Shown here piece by piece: positions 33,560 to 43,977 of a stretch of DNA of 64,000 nucleotides; positions within the stretch are counted from its first letter, which is position 1, and each line of letters begins with the position of its first letter. The position numbers and the translations under genes are program-made. A model generated the notes under the pieces. That model was not told the DNA's origin and made no database searches. It worked only from the letters and a program-made list of their open reading frames with translations. Source of the stretch: Dermacentor variabilis (lineage: Eukaryota; Arthropoda; Arachnida; Ixodida; Ixodidae). Location of the stretch: assembly GCF_050947875.1 (NCBI RefSeq), contig NW_027460390.1:1674001-1738000 (forward strand), in the 5' to 3' direction.

Positions 33560-34908
33560 TCTAATGACTGGAAGCGGAATTTTGCAGCGTGCACAACACT
33601 TTACTCCTCCAAAACACGAAAAAGAAAGCTTCCCCTCTTTCATCTGCGAGCACTGATCCTCCAAATAGCGCATGTAGTTCATCGAAATCCGTGTTAAAAG
33701 CGAGGAACTTCCTAAGGTTCCACACCACACGTGTCATATCGTACTCTGCGGCCTGCAACGTGCAATGTGCACGAAGCACGAACCAAGTATGGCCCTTGGT
33801 AGACTTGTCCAGAACATCTACCACTGTGATCAACTGGCTTGCGGTCTCCGCTGCCTCAGAGACAACGTCCAACAGGGCGCGAACAAGCCTCGGGAGTGCG
33901 ATGAGCATCCTTAGCAGCATGCCTCGCCCGCAAACGCCGCATACTGCGACACTTTTTTGGTCCTTGCAGTCGTGCACCAAGTTGAAGACATACTGGCTGA
34001 GCGTTCTGGCACTGATGGTGACGTGAGGAAGCTTCTTGCTGAATTTTTGCAGGAGATGTTTGGTGTTCTTCCATGTGGAGCTGTTGAACATCAAAGTGTT
34101 CGTCGAATTCTCTCGGCGTTCTGAACAGGGAGTCGAACCGCCAGGTTCCGCACTCCCCATCCACTGAAAGGATGCGGAGCTTGAGGAAAGACTGAAGTAC
34201 CTGTGCCACCGTCACGTGGTTCTCGTTCCAAACGCTGCCGATCTGGAGTAACTTCAGGTTTGGACGTGCCTTAGACACGTGCAGCAATCCGCCTGTGAAT
34301 ATACGAGTTACTGAGAGGCATGCCAGATGCTGCAGTGATTCGATGGACCCCGATGTGCTTCTATGGCGTACCCGATCCGAGTTGATATCCAGTCGTTCAA
34401 GCAAAGGACAGCTGGCGTATAGCTGGCGAAGAATGCCGTCCTCGATGTGGACTTCTCGCGAAGTCAAGAATACTTTCAGGCATTTTAAGCTCTGGAGAAG
34501 GCCTACGTCATCTGGCAGCAGCGTATCACTTCCACGCAACGCCACGGCGGTAACGGACTCGCAGATTCGCAGAATGATTGGCATGCTGCGATGTGAGGGC
34601 CCTCGGCAAGGTATCACCAGCTCTTTCACCAGTTTGAAGTGCGTCGAGCAAGGAGCGATGTCTTTTACGCAGATAATTCCGGAGACATTAAGCTTGCGGA
34701 TCAGGGTTGCTCTGTTTAGGCCCTCGTCCACCGGATGCTCTCTTTCCACGTCCCGCAGGTTGATACGCACCGCTGTCAAGAGGCAAGGGTCGAAGGCTAA
34801 CCTCTTCCATCGCTCGTACACCTGGGCCATTGTCGCGAGCCAGAGTTGCGGGAGGTAAGCGAATATCTTGAGGACGAGTTCAACTGGGAGGTCGTCAAAG
34901 TGCAACAT
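33560..34908 (-). pseudogene. F-box and leucine-rich-repeat protein gene, one frameshift (copy A)
   Basis: From ATG at 34908-34906 a frame of 350 codons begins with an F-box (MLHFDDLPVELVLKIFAYLP, residues about 3-45), which in this family binds Skp1 of SCF ubiquitin ligases. LRRs follow (for example LVKELVIP, LKCLKVFL, CPLLERLDI, LKLLQIG, LKLRILSVDG) and would choose the substrate. After about residue 265 (FDSLFRTPRE) the LRR-like sequence continues in the frame one base further on (RENSTNTLMFNSSTWKNTKH to about 33561, with LPRLVRALLDVVSEAAETAS). The final residues of the first frame are therefore out of frame. A single base difference explains this and copy B shares it. The ATG follows a (CTT)n run on the plus strand. 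No intron is evident. Confidence 0.8.
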
Positions 34909-34989
34909 CTTCTTCTTCTTCTTTTTCCTTCAAAATTCTGGCACGTACCCACGAGGAGGAGATTGGCCATGGCACTCAATGGAAACATA

Positions 34990-35307
34990 ACGTCAACTTC
35001 TTGCTTCCGCTTAACTTATTGATCTGTACTATCCATATTTATTTAGTAGCGAATATAAATTATTTTTCTGTTCCCGTTTCTCGATTAGTCATGCCAGTTT
35101 TGCCGAAGATGCTATTTTACGAAAACAACGCGATTAAGTGTTAATAATGAGGAAAATGTGCTTAACATGAGAGTCCCCCAGTCGCAATGACGTACTCATG
35201 CACAATATGACACACTTCCTTTCGGGCTCGACCAGGGGTACTTGCCCCAAAAGATAACATGCTAATCACCGAGAGAGGAAGGCCCATACGCGACAGGGGT
35301 TGCTTTA
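34990..35307 (-). mobile_element. 3' end of a minus-strand LINE, cut by the duplication (copy A)
   Basis: The segment 35160-35307 matches 62522-62677, which in copy B is the C-terminal coding end of an RNase-H-bearing LINE. In copy A it stops abruptly at 35307 and the next base begins the DDE transposase of copy B. The stretch 34990-35160 is AT-rich 3' flank without a gene. Confidence 0.75.
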
Positions 35308-35308
35308 T

Positions 35309-35892
35309 GACTCCAATCTACACTGGCTAAGGCGCAATCGGCACCAGTACCAGTGGTCTCTCAATGTGTGGTTCGGAATTTACGCCGGTGCTATAATCGG
35401 TCCCACCTACTTCGATCGCGCACTGACTGGGCGGCGTTACGTGAACGAAATCCTTGAAGGAGTGGTGGATGAGTTTCTCAGCGACGTCCCGCTGTCACGT
35501 CTTCCACTTCTGTGGTCAGCAAGATGGCGCGCGAAGCACACAGCAGCAGCCGAGCACGAAACTGGCTGGATGCGACTTTTTATGCGCAATAGATTGGAAG
35601 GAACGGGCCTGTAAACTGGCCGGCTAGGTCACCTTATCTCTCTCCGCTCGATTTCTTTATTTGGGTTTATGTGGAAGATTGCACTTACATGATCGAGACG
35701 GACGTCAGATTAGTTCAAGGCAGGGTAACGGATGTCTGCTGTATAATTCCGGGGTCGGTCATCAAAAAAGCCACTGAAGATGTGATAAAACGCACACAGT
35801 ACTCAGACTATACACTGTACTCAGACACAGCACACAGACGTTTTCGAACACGTCTTCTAGACTGGTGTTCAACGGAGCTTACGAATTCATAG
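35309..35892 (+). pseudogene. DDE-type transposase 3' part, broken (copy B)
   Basis: It starts abruptly at the duplication junction, without the helix-turn-helix and first catalytic region that copy A keeps outside the unit. The visible core reads QYQWSLNVWFGIYAGAIIGP, FDRALTGRRYVNEILEGVVD and LPLLWSARWRAKHT, so the second catalytic Asp is lost as in copy A. After a stop at 35612-35614 another frame gives MIETDVRLVQGRVTDVCC and SVIKKATEDVIKRTQYS, the C-terminal region of the family. About 20 bases differ from copy A over the first 320. Confidence 0.75.
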
Positions 35893-37142
35893 ATAATAAG
35901 CGCGCACTGAAATCTGATGGGCTTTTTTTTTGTCCTTTTTGTGTAGACATCCTGATTGCTTATTCGGCTCATTTAGAAGTGGTATATTTACTTGAACGCA
36001 TCGGTTTTGCCTTTTCTCTACACGTTTGTCGCTTCCCGGTCTGTTTATTTCGCTTTTACTTTTTGACACGAATCTGTTTTTGCAGCAAGTATACACTTTC
36101 ACGAAATATAAAATGGTCACTTTAATTTGGCTTTGTTCTGAAGCAAGTTTCTGGCGCGAAATATAGTTTCGCGCGTACTCTTTTGATGCGGTGCAAGCAA
36201 AGCCGGGATGTTGAATCATTCCATGTCTATATGCTTGCTTGATACTTATATTTGCTTGTGGCATTTCGTGCTTGGCCAGAGTGGCGCTTCGACTGCGTTA
36301 TCAAGGGGCTTTTATTATTAGTGTGATCAGTCAACCTTGAGAGACGGATAATACGTGTTACGTAGAAGGAATAGCTGGAAAGCAGCGAAACCTGCTGTTG
36401 GCGCTCCTTGGGTACCATAATCAAGGTGATGCGCTGTCTCTTCGGGTTTGCGGCAGGCAATACAGTTGCTTTCAATCAACTTATTTGAGGGCACTGCTTT
36501 GTTATGTGGGCGGGAGCGCACTCACGTCATATTTTTGTTACTTTGTGAGGTTTCTTTGCCAGTCGGAAAAAATTGTACGCAATTAGTCCGTCGCTGAAGG
36601 TTAGATGCCATTTTAAGGTGCCTACACATGCCCCTTTGACACTTTGAAAATGAGGACAGTACTTCTTGAGTTAGATAATTATTGCAATTACTGAATTAAA
36701 TCTCAGTGACGAAATTATTGCTGGCGGCTACTCCACTGCACTGGAAATATGCACTAGGTTTCCTCCGAGTAACGCAACTGCTCTTTTTTTAAGTTTTGGT
36801 GCATGATAATTGGGGAACATTGTATAATTCGCTCAGTAACCGAATTGAGACCAAGCCGGATTCACTCGAAATCAGAATCAACAGCAGTCATGCGCAGCAG
36901 CGCTTGTACTCCGACTCACACAAGAGAGAGAGAGAGCGAGAGAGAGAGAGAGGCTGCACTTTCGCCGGAAAGGCGAAGCAGTATTAGTGATAGCCAAGTA
37001 TGCGACAATTACACGAAAGAACATTAAGAGGACTCAGGCTGCGAAATTAACTGTCGCCTACGATGAGGTCTTGTATATTCTCATATAACGCCGTCACTTC
37101 GCTCAATTCTTCGAGGTCACACGAAGTTTCTTCAAGTGCAAG

Positions 37143-37144
<2 letters not shown>
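35893..37144. other. 3' flank of DDE transposon and following non-coding stretch (copy B), with RTE empty site
   Basis: It matches 6006-6655 joined directly to 9419-10014 of copy A. The single AGTCCGTC at 36585-36592 marks the empty insertion site. A (GA)n run lies at about 36925-36952. No gene seen. Confidence 0.6.

Positions 37145-37214
<70 letters not shown>
37145..37214. repeat. (AT)n microsatellite, left of inserted element (copy B)
   Basis: Pure AT dinucleotide run that ends exactly where the terminal inverted repeat CAGGGGCGTAGCCAG begins. Confidence 0.97.
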
Positions 37215-37217
<3 letters not shown>

Positions 37218-37229
37218 GGGCGTAGCCAG

Positions 37230-39065
37230 GGTAGGGGCTTATGGGGCTTCAGCCCCCCCCCCCCGCAATTTTTTTCGTACTGTCATGCCCCGCCGACCAA
37301 AATAAGCCCCGGCGCCGGAAATCATGCTCGATTTTGTCTAGAATGTCCTTTTCACGCTCGAAAAGACATTTTAGTGCGAACATTGCGCAATCGGGCTGGA
37401 TTTCGCGGCAACGCCCATGCACCGGAAGTCACATATGCTAACGCCAAGGAGCTCCATCCGAGCACAAAGTTTCAGAGGCGTTTGGATGGCGAGCGGGCTC
37501 GTCGCGGCATTTCGCGGAGGCCGCGGAATCTATAGGGAGCGCTTGGATTTAAATTATGAAACTTTATGGGTGTAAAGTTCTCATAAGCTTTTGATGCGAA
37601 AGGCGCATTGACATTTCCAAAGTCGGGCTTTAGATATTGAATTCCGGAATTATGCGAGTTTACTGTTGGGGCGCTATAACGTAAAACTATTCCAAACATT
37701 TCTATTCCTAAATTCAGCAATCAGCCCTTTGCGATTGGACAAACACTTTTTGGACCACCCCCACTTTACCTGTCTCTTACGCGATGTCACGAAAAGCTCA
37801 TATGTCCCCATCTGATATGGCGTGTACAGAATGATTAAGCATGATTTGACCGAACAAAAGAAAAGTAGTTATTTCTGATTCGACGCCTTTTCTCCATTAC
37901 CCCTTGGCTACTCGTCAAAAGTTTTCGGGCTGCACCCACTTCACCTGTCTCTCACGAGACGTAACAAGACTGCAAAAACTCACCGCGTCAAAGTGACGTG
38001 TACGCTTTAAAGATGCATTAATATGCCAAACAAAACTGAATTTTTTGCTGAATAGACGCAGGATGCCCTGTTCCGAAAGGAATAAGAGATGGCTGCCGCC
38101 GATCGCTCAGGCACTGGACTCGCACCTGCCGGAGAGCACGGGTTTATTTGCGTGTAATAAAGGGTTTTGTGTATCCGTGTAACGTTTTCGAGCACTTTCG
38201 GCACGTTTGCGACCTCGTTCTGCCTACTATTCTTTGCTGACGATCCGTTCTAGCGTCATTGTTAAGCTTCCGTTGCATGCCGCCGCTATTGTCGACGAGC
38301 CACCGCAAGCTAAGCAATGGAGAGCGGACTAATCGCAGATGTCGGCACCACCCTCTTCTCCGGTTATCAATTTTCAGTGCAGTGGCTCGGCCCCATCGAA
38401 TCCCTCTACACTTGAGCGTGCTCCTCGCCTCTTGTGAGCCAATTTGATAAGTCAAGCTGCTCAATGTAGGCAATGGTATTCGTTTTTCAAACAAAGAAAA
38501 GTGACCTCCTATGAACGAGGAGAGCGTTTGTTTGGTCTGTTCAGACAACCCTGCGGGTGACCGCCCGATGCTTGCGTCGACGGTTACGCAAATTTGACGT
38601 CAGGAAATTGGAATAAAAACATATTGGAATAGTTTTACATTATAAGGCCCTCGTTATAAACATATGACGCCAAAGGTGCATTGACTTCTTTAAAGTCGTA
38701 CATCGGACCATACAACGAGACAAGCGAAATCAACACACTATCAGACAAGCTGACAAAGCACGCGGCGAGGTCCGATGAGACGAAGCGTTGTGGTGGTTCA
38801 TTTGTGCCGTCACGCCAAAGAAAAGAATATCAACATTTCTTTTCATCTGCGCCAAAGCATCCATGTCAAGACAATAAAGCCAGCAAAGGTAACTACGTTC
38901 GTACTTATTTTTCTACTTGGACTTTTATTCGCGAGGGTACACTGAGCCTCTTCAATTTTCTTGTTCTTGCTACGCGCGTGCTGCTAGAGCCAACCAGAGC
39001 GCATGCGTTTTGCACGTGTTACCCCGACCACCAGCAACATGTTCATTTGCCTTGTTTGAGGCATC
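37230..39065. other. interior of the inserted element, no recognised gene
   Basis: Two stretches near 37745-37790 and 37930-37980 share CACCCCCACTTYACCTGTCT-like wording with nearby TCACGNGATG, suggesting an internal direct repeat of about 180 bases. Open frames up to 168 codons (38681-39187) show no domain. Confidence 0.35.
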
Positions 39066-39395
39066 ATATATTTATTTATTTATTTATTATACATACTTTC
39101 AAGGCCCGAAGGCACTACAGAAAGGAGTGGTACATAACAAGCAATGTAATATGCAGACAATGGTATGCAGGCAGCGTTAAGCGATAGCGTGGTAGACTGC
39201 TGTTTTGAATGAAGTTACATCCGTGATCTGAATGATGGAAGCAGGAAGGTGGTTCCAGTCGACACTTGTGCGGGGTAAAAAAGAATCATGATACTTGTTC
39301 GTTCGGGAGGATGGGACGGCAACTTTATATCTGTGGTCCGAACGGGATGAAGTGTAGGAAGGTGGGGTGATAAGTTGGTTCTTGAGCACCTAGAA
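39066..39395 (-). mobile_element. LINE 3' end fragment nested in the inserted element
   Basis: The minus strand at 39389-39177 reads 70 codons including YKVAVPSSRTNKYHDSFLPR followed by TSVDWNHLPASI and TSFKTAV. This is the conserved C-terminal motif of CR1/L2-like LINE proteins. It ends in a stop and a 3' UTR that closes with an (AAAT)n-type tail, seen as TTTATTTATTTATTTATT at about 39068-39087. Everything upstream of the C-terminus is missing. Confidence 0.7.
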
Positions 39396-39605
39396 TCAAC
39401 TTATCATAGTGACTTTCATAGTGACATAGTGACTTTTTCTTAGATACGTATATTCATTGGAGACTTATACGTATATTTAAATATCTTGTTGAGAGGTTTT
39501 GTGTATATGCGCAGTGAACTTTGTTTCCAGTGACACTTTTTTGCCCTTTATCAAGCTGTTACTTCGCATTTGTATATTCCATTGTATCTTCGCATTTCTT
39601 ACGTA

Positions 39606-40892
39606 CGAAGGCGAGCCAAATGAAAGTGAGCCCACCCACCCTGCGCAATAATGGCTCGGTTCATTATCTGCGAGGCATGCACGTGGCACAGAGGCATCTC
39701 TTATTATTAAAAGTGACACGCAGGTGTGAGGATCAAGGTTCCTTAATGCTCTCATGCACTGGGTTGAACATGTTTGTGTGACATAATGGACACTCCAAAA
39801 GTTGAACAGCGTGGTGTCATGAGGTTTTTGACAAATCAAGATGTTTCGCAAAAAGAAATTAGTCGTCGTATGGCTGCAGTGTACTTTGAACATTGCATTT
39901 CATTGGCCACTGTGAAGCATTGGAGCAAACGCTTCAAAGGAGGACGTGAAAGTTGAAAAGACGATCCAAGACCATGCAGGTCACAGACACCGTGCAACCA
40001 CCCCTAGCACAATTGCAAAGGCTGGCTAGACAAGAACGGAGGATGAGCATCGATGAATTGGCAGCGCTTGTGAACATCAGTCACGATTCGGGTCAAACCA
40101 TAATTCATGAACATCTCGGTTATCAACTCTCGTGGGCGCAATGGATTCCCAAGATTTTGAACTGCCACCAGAAGGCGGAGAGATTCGGCGCTCTTGACTC
40201 ATCCAATCCGGTATCACGATGAGGGTGAACACTTTTTGTCTAACAATTGTGACCGGGGACGAATCATGGTGCCACTACTACGAGCCTGAAACACGACAGC
40301 AAAGCTTACAGTGGAAAGATTTGAATTCATCGCCTCCAAGAAAAGCAAATGTCGTCATTTCTGCCGGAAAGGTGTTGCTGACTTTTTTTTTCGATCGTCA
40401 GGGGCCATTGTATCGAATTTGCTAAACCTGGAGGGGCTATTAATCGTTTCCGATATTGTGAAACGTTGGATTGGCTGCTTGACGCAATCAAGAACAAACG
40501 ACGTGAAAATTGAGGAATGGGGTCATCTTGCGCCAAGACAATGCCCGTCTCCACGTCGCTGATGTGGTTAATATGAAACTGGTAAAGTTCAAGTGGGAAA
40601 CGCTTCAAAATCCGCCATACATCCCAGTCTTGTCGCCTTGCAACTTCCACATTTTGGAGCATTTGAAAAAAAAATACAGCTTAAGGGAATTAAATTCGTG
40701 TCAGACGTAGACGTGAAAAAGTCAGTTAGACTTTTTTTTGAAACAGTAACCCAAGGAGTTTTAACGGACGGGAATCACGCAACTCGTTAGTCAGCAGGGC
40801 AAGTGTCTAAATGCTCATGGAGACTGCTTTTGAATAAAGTACCCCGTTTATCATATATTTGCATTGGCACACTTTCATTTGACTCGCCCTCG
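39606..40892 (+). mobile_element. mariner transposon, inactive, 1287 bases
   Basis: Terminal inverted repeats of 23 bases (39606-39628 and 40870-40892) match at 21 positions. TA precedes the left end (39604-39605); at the right end a TA lies two bases beyond the repeat. Length and repeats are typical of mariner. It is nested within the 37215-41575 element. Confidence 0.92.
39786..40790 (+). pseudogene. mariner transposase, broken, last catalytic Asp changed to Asn
   Basis: ATG at 39786 starts MDTPKVEQRGVMRFLTNQDV and a helix-turn-helix region (SLATVKHWSKRFKGG), then a stop at 39954-39956. Pieces in other frames carry the DDD catalytic core. TGDESWCHYYEPETRQQSLQ has the first Asp (40258-40260). 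LRQDNARLH has the second (40537-40539). SPCNFHIL follows at the right spacing of 34 residues, but the third catalytic Asp is Asn (codon 40642-40644). Several frameshifts separate the pieces. A mariner transposase is normally about 345 residues, so the coding length is nearly complete though broken. Confidence 0.9.
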
Positions 40893-41560
40893 CATATTTT
40901 GCAGAACTTCAGCTTTGTATATGTGCTCTCTATTGCGACTATAATTTCGGAGCAATTACTCAATACACGACCGGTGGCAGCTGCGCCTGCGCAATACATT
41001 CCAACAAAGGACATCGCCACTGAGATTTTTCCCTGGTCGTTGCATGCGTACAAAAATGTAAACAAGTTTCTTGAATGCCAGAGAGAGAGAGATGCAAATG
41101 TGAGAAAGGCAGAGAGCCTAACAAAGTTTTCTTTTTTTAAAAATATTTGTCCTCAACTTGTTCATTTCATGAACATTGCATTTTTCATATAAGCGCCATG
41201 CACTACTTTGCTGGTTTCAAACTGATATATTTTTAAAGCTCGTGTGATATTCGCTTTACTTCTTAAATATACAGAAAACATAGAAGCATTGATGTCAGTT
41301 ATTACGGGCACAATTTTGGAGACTTACGAGTATATTCTTTTATGAAAAAAGTCATTTTTTCAAAAATATCAGAAAGTAAAATATCAAAAAATTGATATTT
41401 TACTTGTCTTGACAGTGCGTAGCGTTCAAGAATTCGTTTGCAGTATCTTTGGCAATGGCAACGCGGCTGTTATTAATGTTTAATGTATGTCATCCCGCGA
41501 TAATTTCTATAAGGAGCAGGTCGAGCTGCAAAGTGAGCTCCCCCCCCCCGAACGAAATTT
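40893..41560. other. right interior of inserted element, no recognised gene
   Basis: AT-rich sequence between the mariner and the right terminal repeat, with a short (GA)n at about 41081-41092. Nothing coding is recognised. Confidence 0.4.
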
Positions 41561-41576
41561 CTGGCTACGCCACTGA

Positions 41577-41689
<113 letters not shown>

Positions 41690-42335
41690 GGGGCTCGGAA
41701 AGCTGGTCAGGCCTCAGCCCCCGCCCACATGGATAAATGAAAACTCTGCGCCTATGTCGTGTTGTGTCCTTCATTCCTTAATTCTTTGGGAAAATATTGA
41801 CCTTCTTCTTTTGAAGGAGAAGGAGTATTGTGAAGAGGCCAATAAATCCGTTTATGCTGATATCACTATATGAAGCGTTCGTTGATTCCATATACGCGCA
41901 ATTTGATATAAAATTTTCGCAATATTGGATTATTAAAATGCGTATATAGTTTTCTAAGCTTGTTTCTATTTACCTGCTAGTTTTTCTAAATATACCTACT
42001 TTCTCAGGAGACACGATATTCGGTTAGGTGAGCATTCTAATGCCCTGGAATCGTGTGCCCAATGAACGCTGTATATGGACCCACGTAGGCTTACTGGTAG
42101 TTGTTGTTGCTGCTGATTTTAGTAACTCATAGCCACGAGAGGCTGGCAGTTTCGCATTTATTGCTTTATTATTTTCGACGGGCTGCTGGGAAGGCATGTC
42201 TTGGAGCGCAGCTGCGGAGATTGAATCCGCGCATGGCGCATGCGATGCTGATGATCATGATGCTCCCACATAATGACGCATACCGACAACAGGGGATTGG
42301 CCCTAACGCTGGAGGTTTAACAATAAGGAAAAGTT

Positions 42336-43977
42336 GAATGAATGAATGAATGTTTATGTAATCTTGAATACAACTTCAAGAAAGGTTCAGGAGCAAAAGG
42401 CGCGCAGCGTCTTACAGGGGCCCTTGTACCCGCAACATAGTCGTGTATTATTCATCATTTAGTGGCAGTTCATAGGCAGTGAGCATATTACATATTTTCA
42501 CACATTGTACGTGAGTTTACACAAAAACTTAGAACAACAGAATTTGACAAATTATTGGGTTACAGTTGGTTTACCAATGTAGACAGTGAAATAATAAATG
42601 TTCCCCTTTTCCCCTCTTCTCCTTTCCTCTCCCTGTCCACAAAGAGTAAAGTACAGATTGTACAAGTAAATTTACAATAGTACGCTCAAATGCCGCGTAT
42701 GACCATCAATGTGTATGTATCCACGTAACAAAGAAAAAGCAAAAAGCGATTTATGATATATTTTCGTTCCAAAAATCACTCTCTTAAACACTGTGTTAGT
42801 AACAATTCCTTAACATGGATTTTGAAGGAATTTCTAGTCATACTGAAATCAATGTTATCTTCTAGCATATTTAGGATTGTTAGTGTTTGGTAGCTGGTTG
42901 TTTTTTTACCATAATGGGCCCTTGTGTTTAGTGTTCGTTTTCTTTTTAGTGTCATATCGTGAGGAACTTTATTAATGTTTTCGTGTATATATAGTGCATT
43001 GTTATGTATGTACTGTACTAGTTTAAATCATAAACGTCGTCAGCTTTAAGCATTCTGTATTTAACAAATAATGGTAATGTGCTTAGTTCATAACATGGTC
43101 CCTTATAGTTTTCATAAATGCGGAATATCTTCTTCTGTGGAATAATTAGCCTGTTCTAGTTAGTTCTTGTTGTGGTGCCCCATACCAATATTCCGTACGA
43201 TAACCTCGAGTAGAACAGTGAAGTGTGTATGTTCTGTTCAGGCCGGATAGGTATTAAGTGTGCTATTTTATGCAAGCATCCAACAGATCGGGAGAGTTCG
43301 GTGGCTAAATTATTGATGTGTACATTCCATGAAAGGTGCTCTCGGAGGCAAACACCAAGAAACTTTTGCTCTAACCCTGGTTACCTGTTGCCCTTCAAAA
43401 GTTAAAACCATTTCGCTACTTAGTGGTCTGTTAAGCGCACCAAATATTATGCACTTTGTTTTCGCTGTGTTAGGCTGCAGCCTATTTTCCCGGAGCCATG
43501 CCGCGAGGGACGCAAGGTAGGCGTTGGCCCTTCTTACCATATCTGTTAGGTCTGTGGACTTAAAAAAGATGTTAGTATCATCGGCATACATAATAAGTTC
43601 AGGAGAGCTGGGTATAGTTAAAATCCCATTAATGTAACCAAGAAATAAAAAAAAGGTCCTAGTACTGACCCCTGTGGAACTCCTTGTGTTAACTTTAACT
43701 TTGATGATGTGGTGTCCTTTATTTGCACTATTTGATAGCGGTCACTCGAGTAGTTTTTAACGAGATCTAGTACAACTCCCTGCAACCCGTATCCAGACAG
43801 TTTGTGCCGTATGATGTCGTACTTTATTGAGTCAAATGCTTTGTTTAAGTCTAGAAATAAATGAAGTGTTATCTCTTACAGTCTATGTTTGTATGTATGG
43901 TATCTTTAATACAGCACAACGCTTGTTCAGTTGATCTGTTTTTTGAAATTGATATTGGCTATTAGACAAGATTTTAA
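42336..43977 (-). mobile_element. LINE-a, CR1/L2-like, 5'-truncated (copy B)
   Basis: Counterpart of 10844-12562. The minus-strand frame 43591-43310 holds MYADDTNIFF and the following thumb (LREN RLQPNTAKTKCIIF), here continuous for 93 codons, whereas the preceding motif A/B region is interrupted. The tail at 42336-42352 is short, with only about four GAAT units. Confidence 0.8.

Larger units (their letters stand above)
37215..41575. mobile_element. 4.36-kb DNA transposon with 15-base terminal inverted repeats (copy B only)
   Basis: The left end CAGGGGCGTAGCCAG (37215-37229) is the reverse complement of the right end CTGGCTACGCCACTG (41561-41575) except for one base. Both ends are followed inward by C-rich or G-rich runs. 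The element sits inside an AT microsatellite, so the size of the target-site duplication cannot be read. The CAG...GTAGCC ends and AT-rich target are compatible with a hAT-like element, but no transposase is recognised. Its interior carries a mariner and a LINE end as nested insertions. Confidence 0.75.

Noticed and set aside
34295..34858. 187-codon plus-strand open frame
   Set aside because: Antisense to the F-box/LRR gene. It has no domain, and the copy B equivalent is interrupted.
37063..37305. Open frame of Ile-Tyr repeats
   Set aside because: Translation of the (AT)n run.
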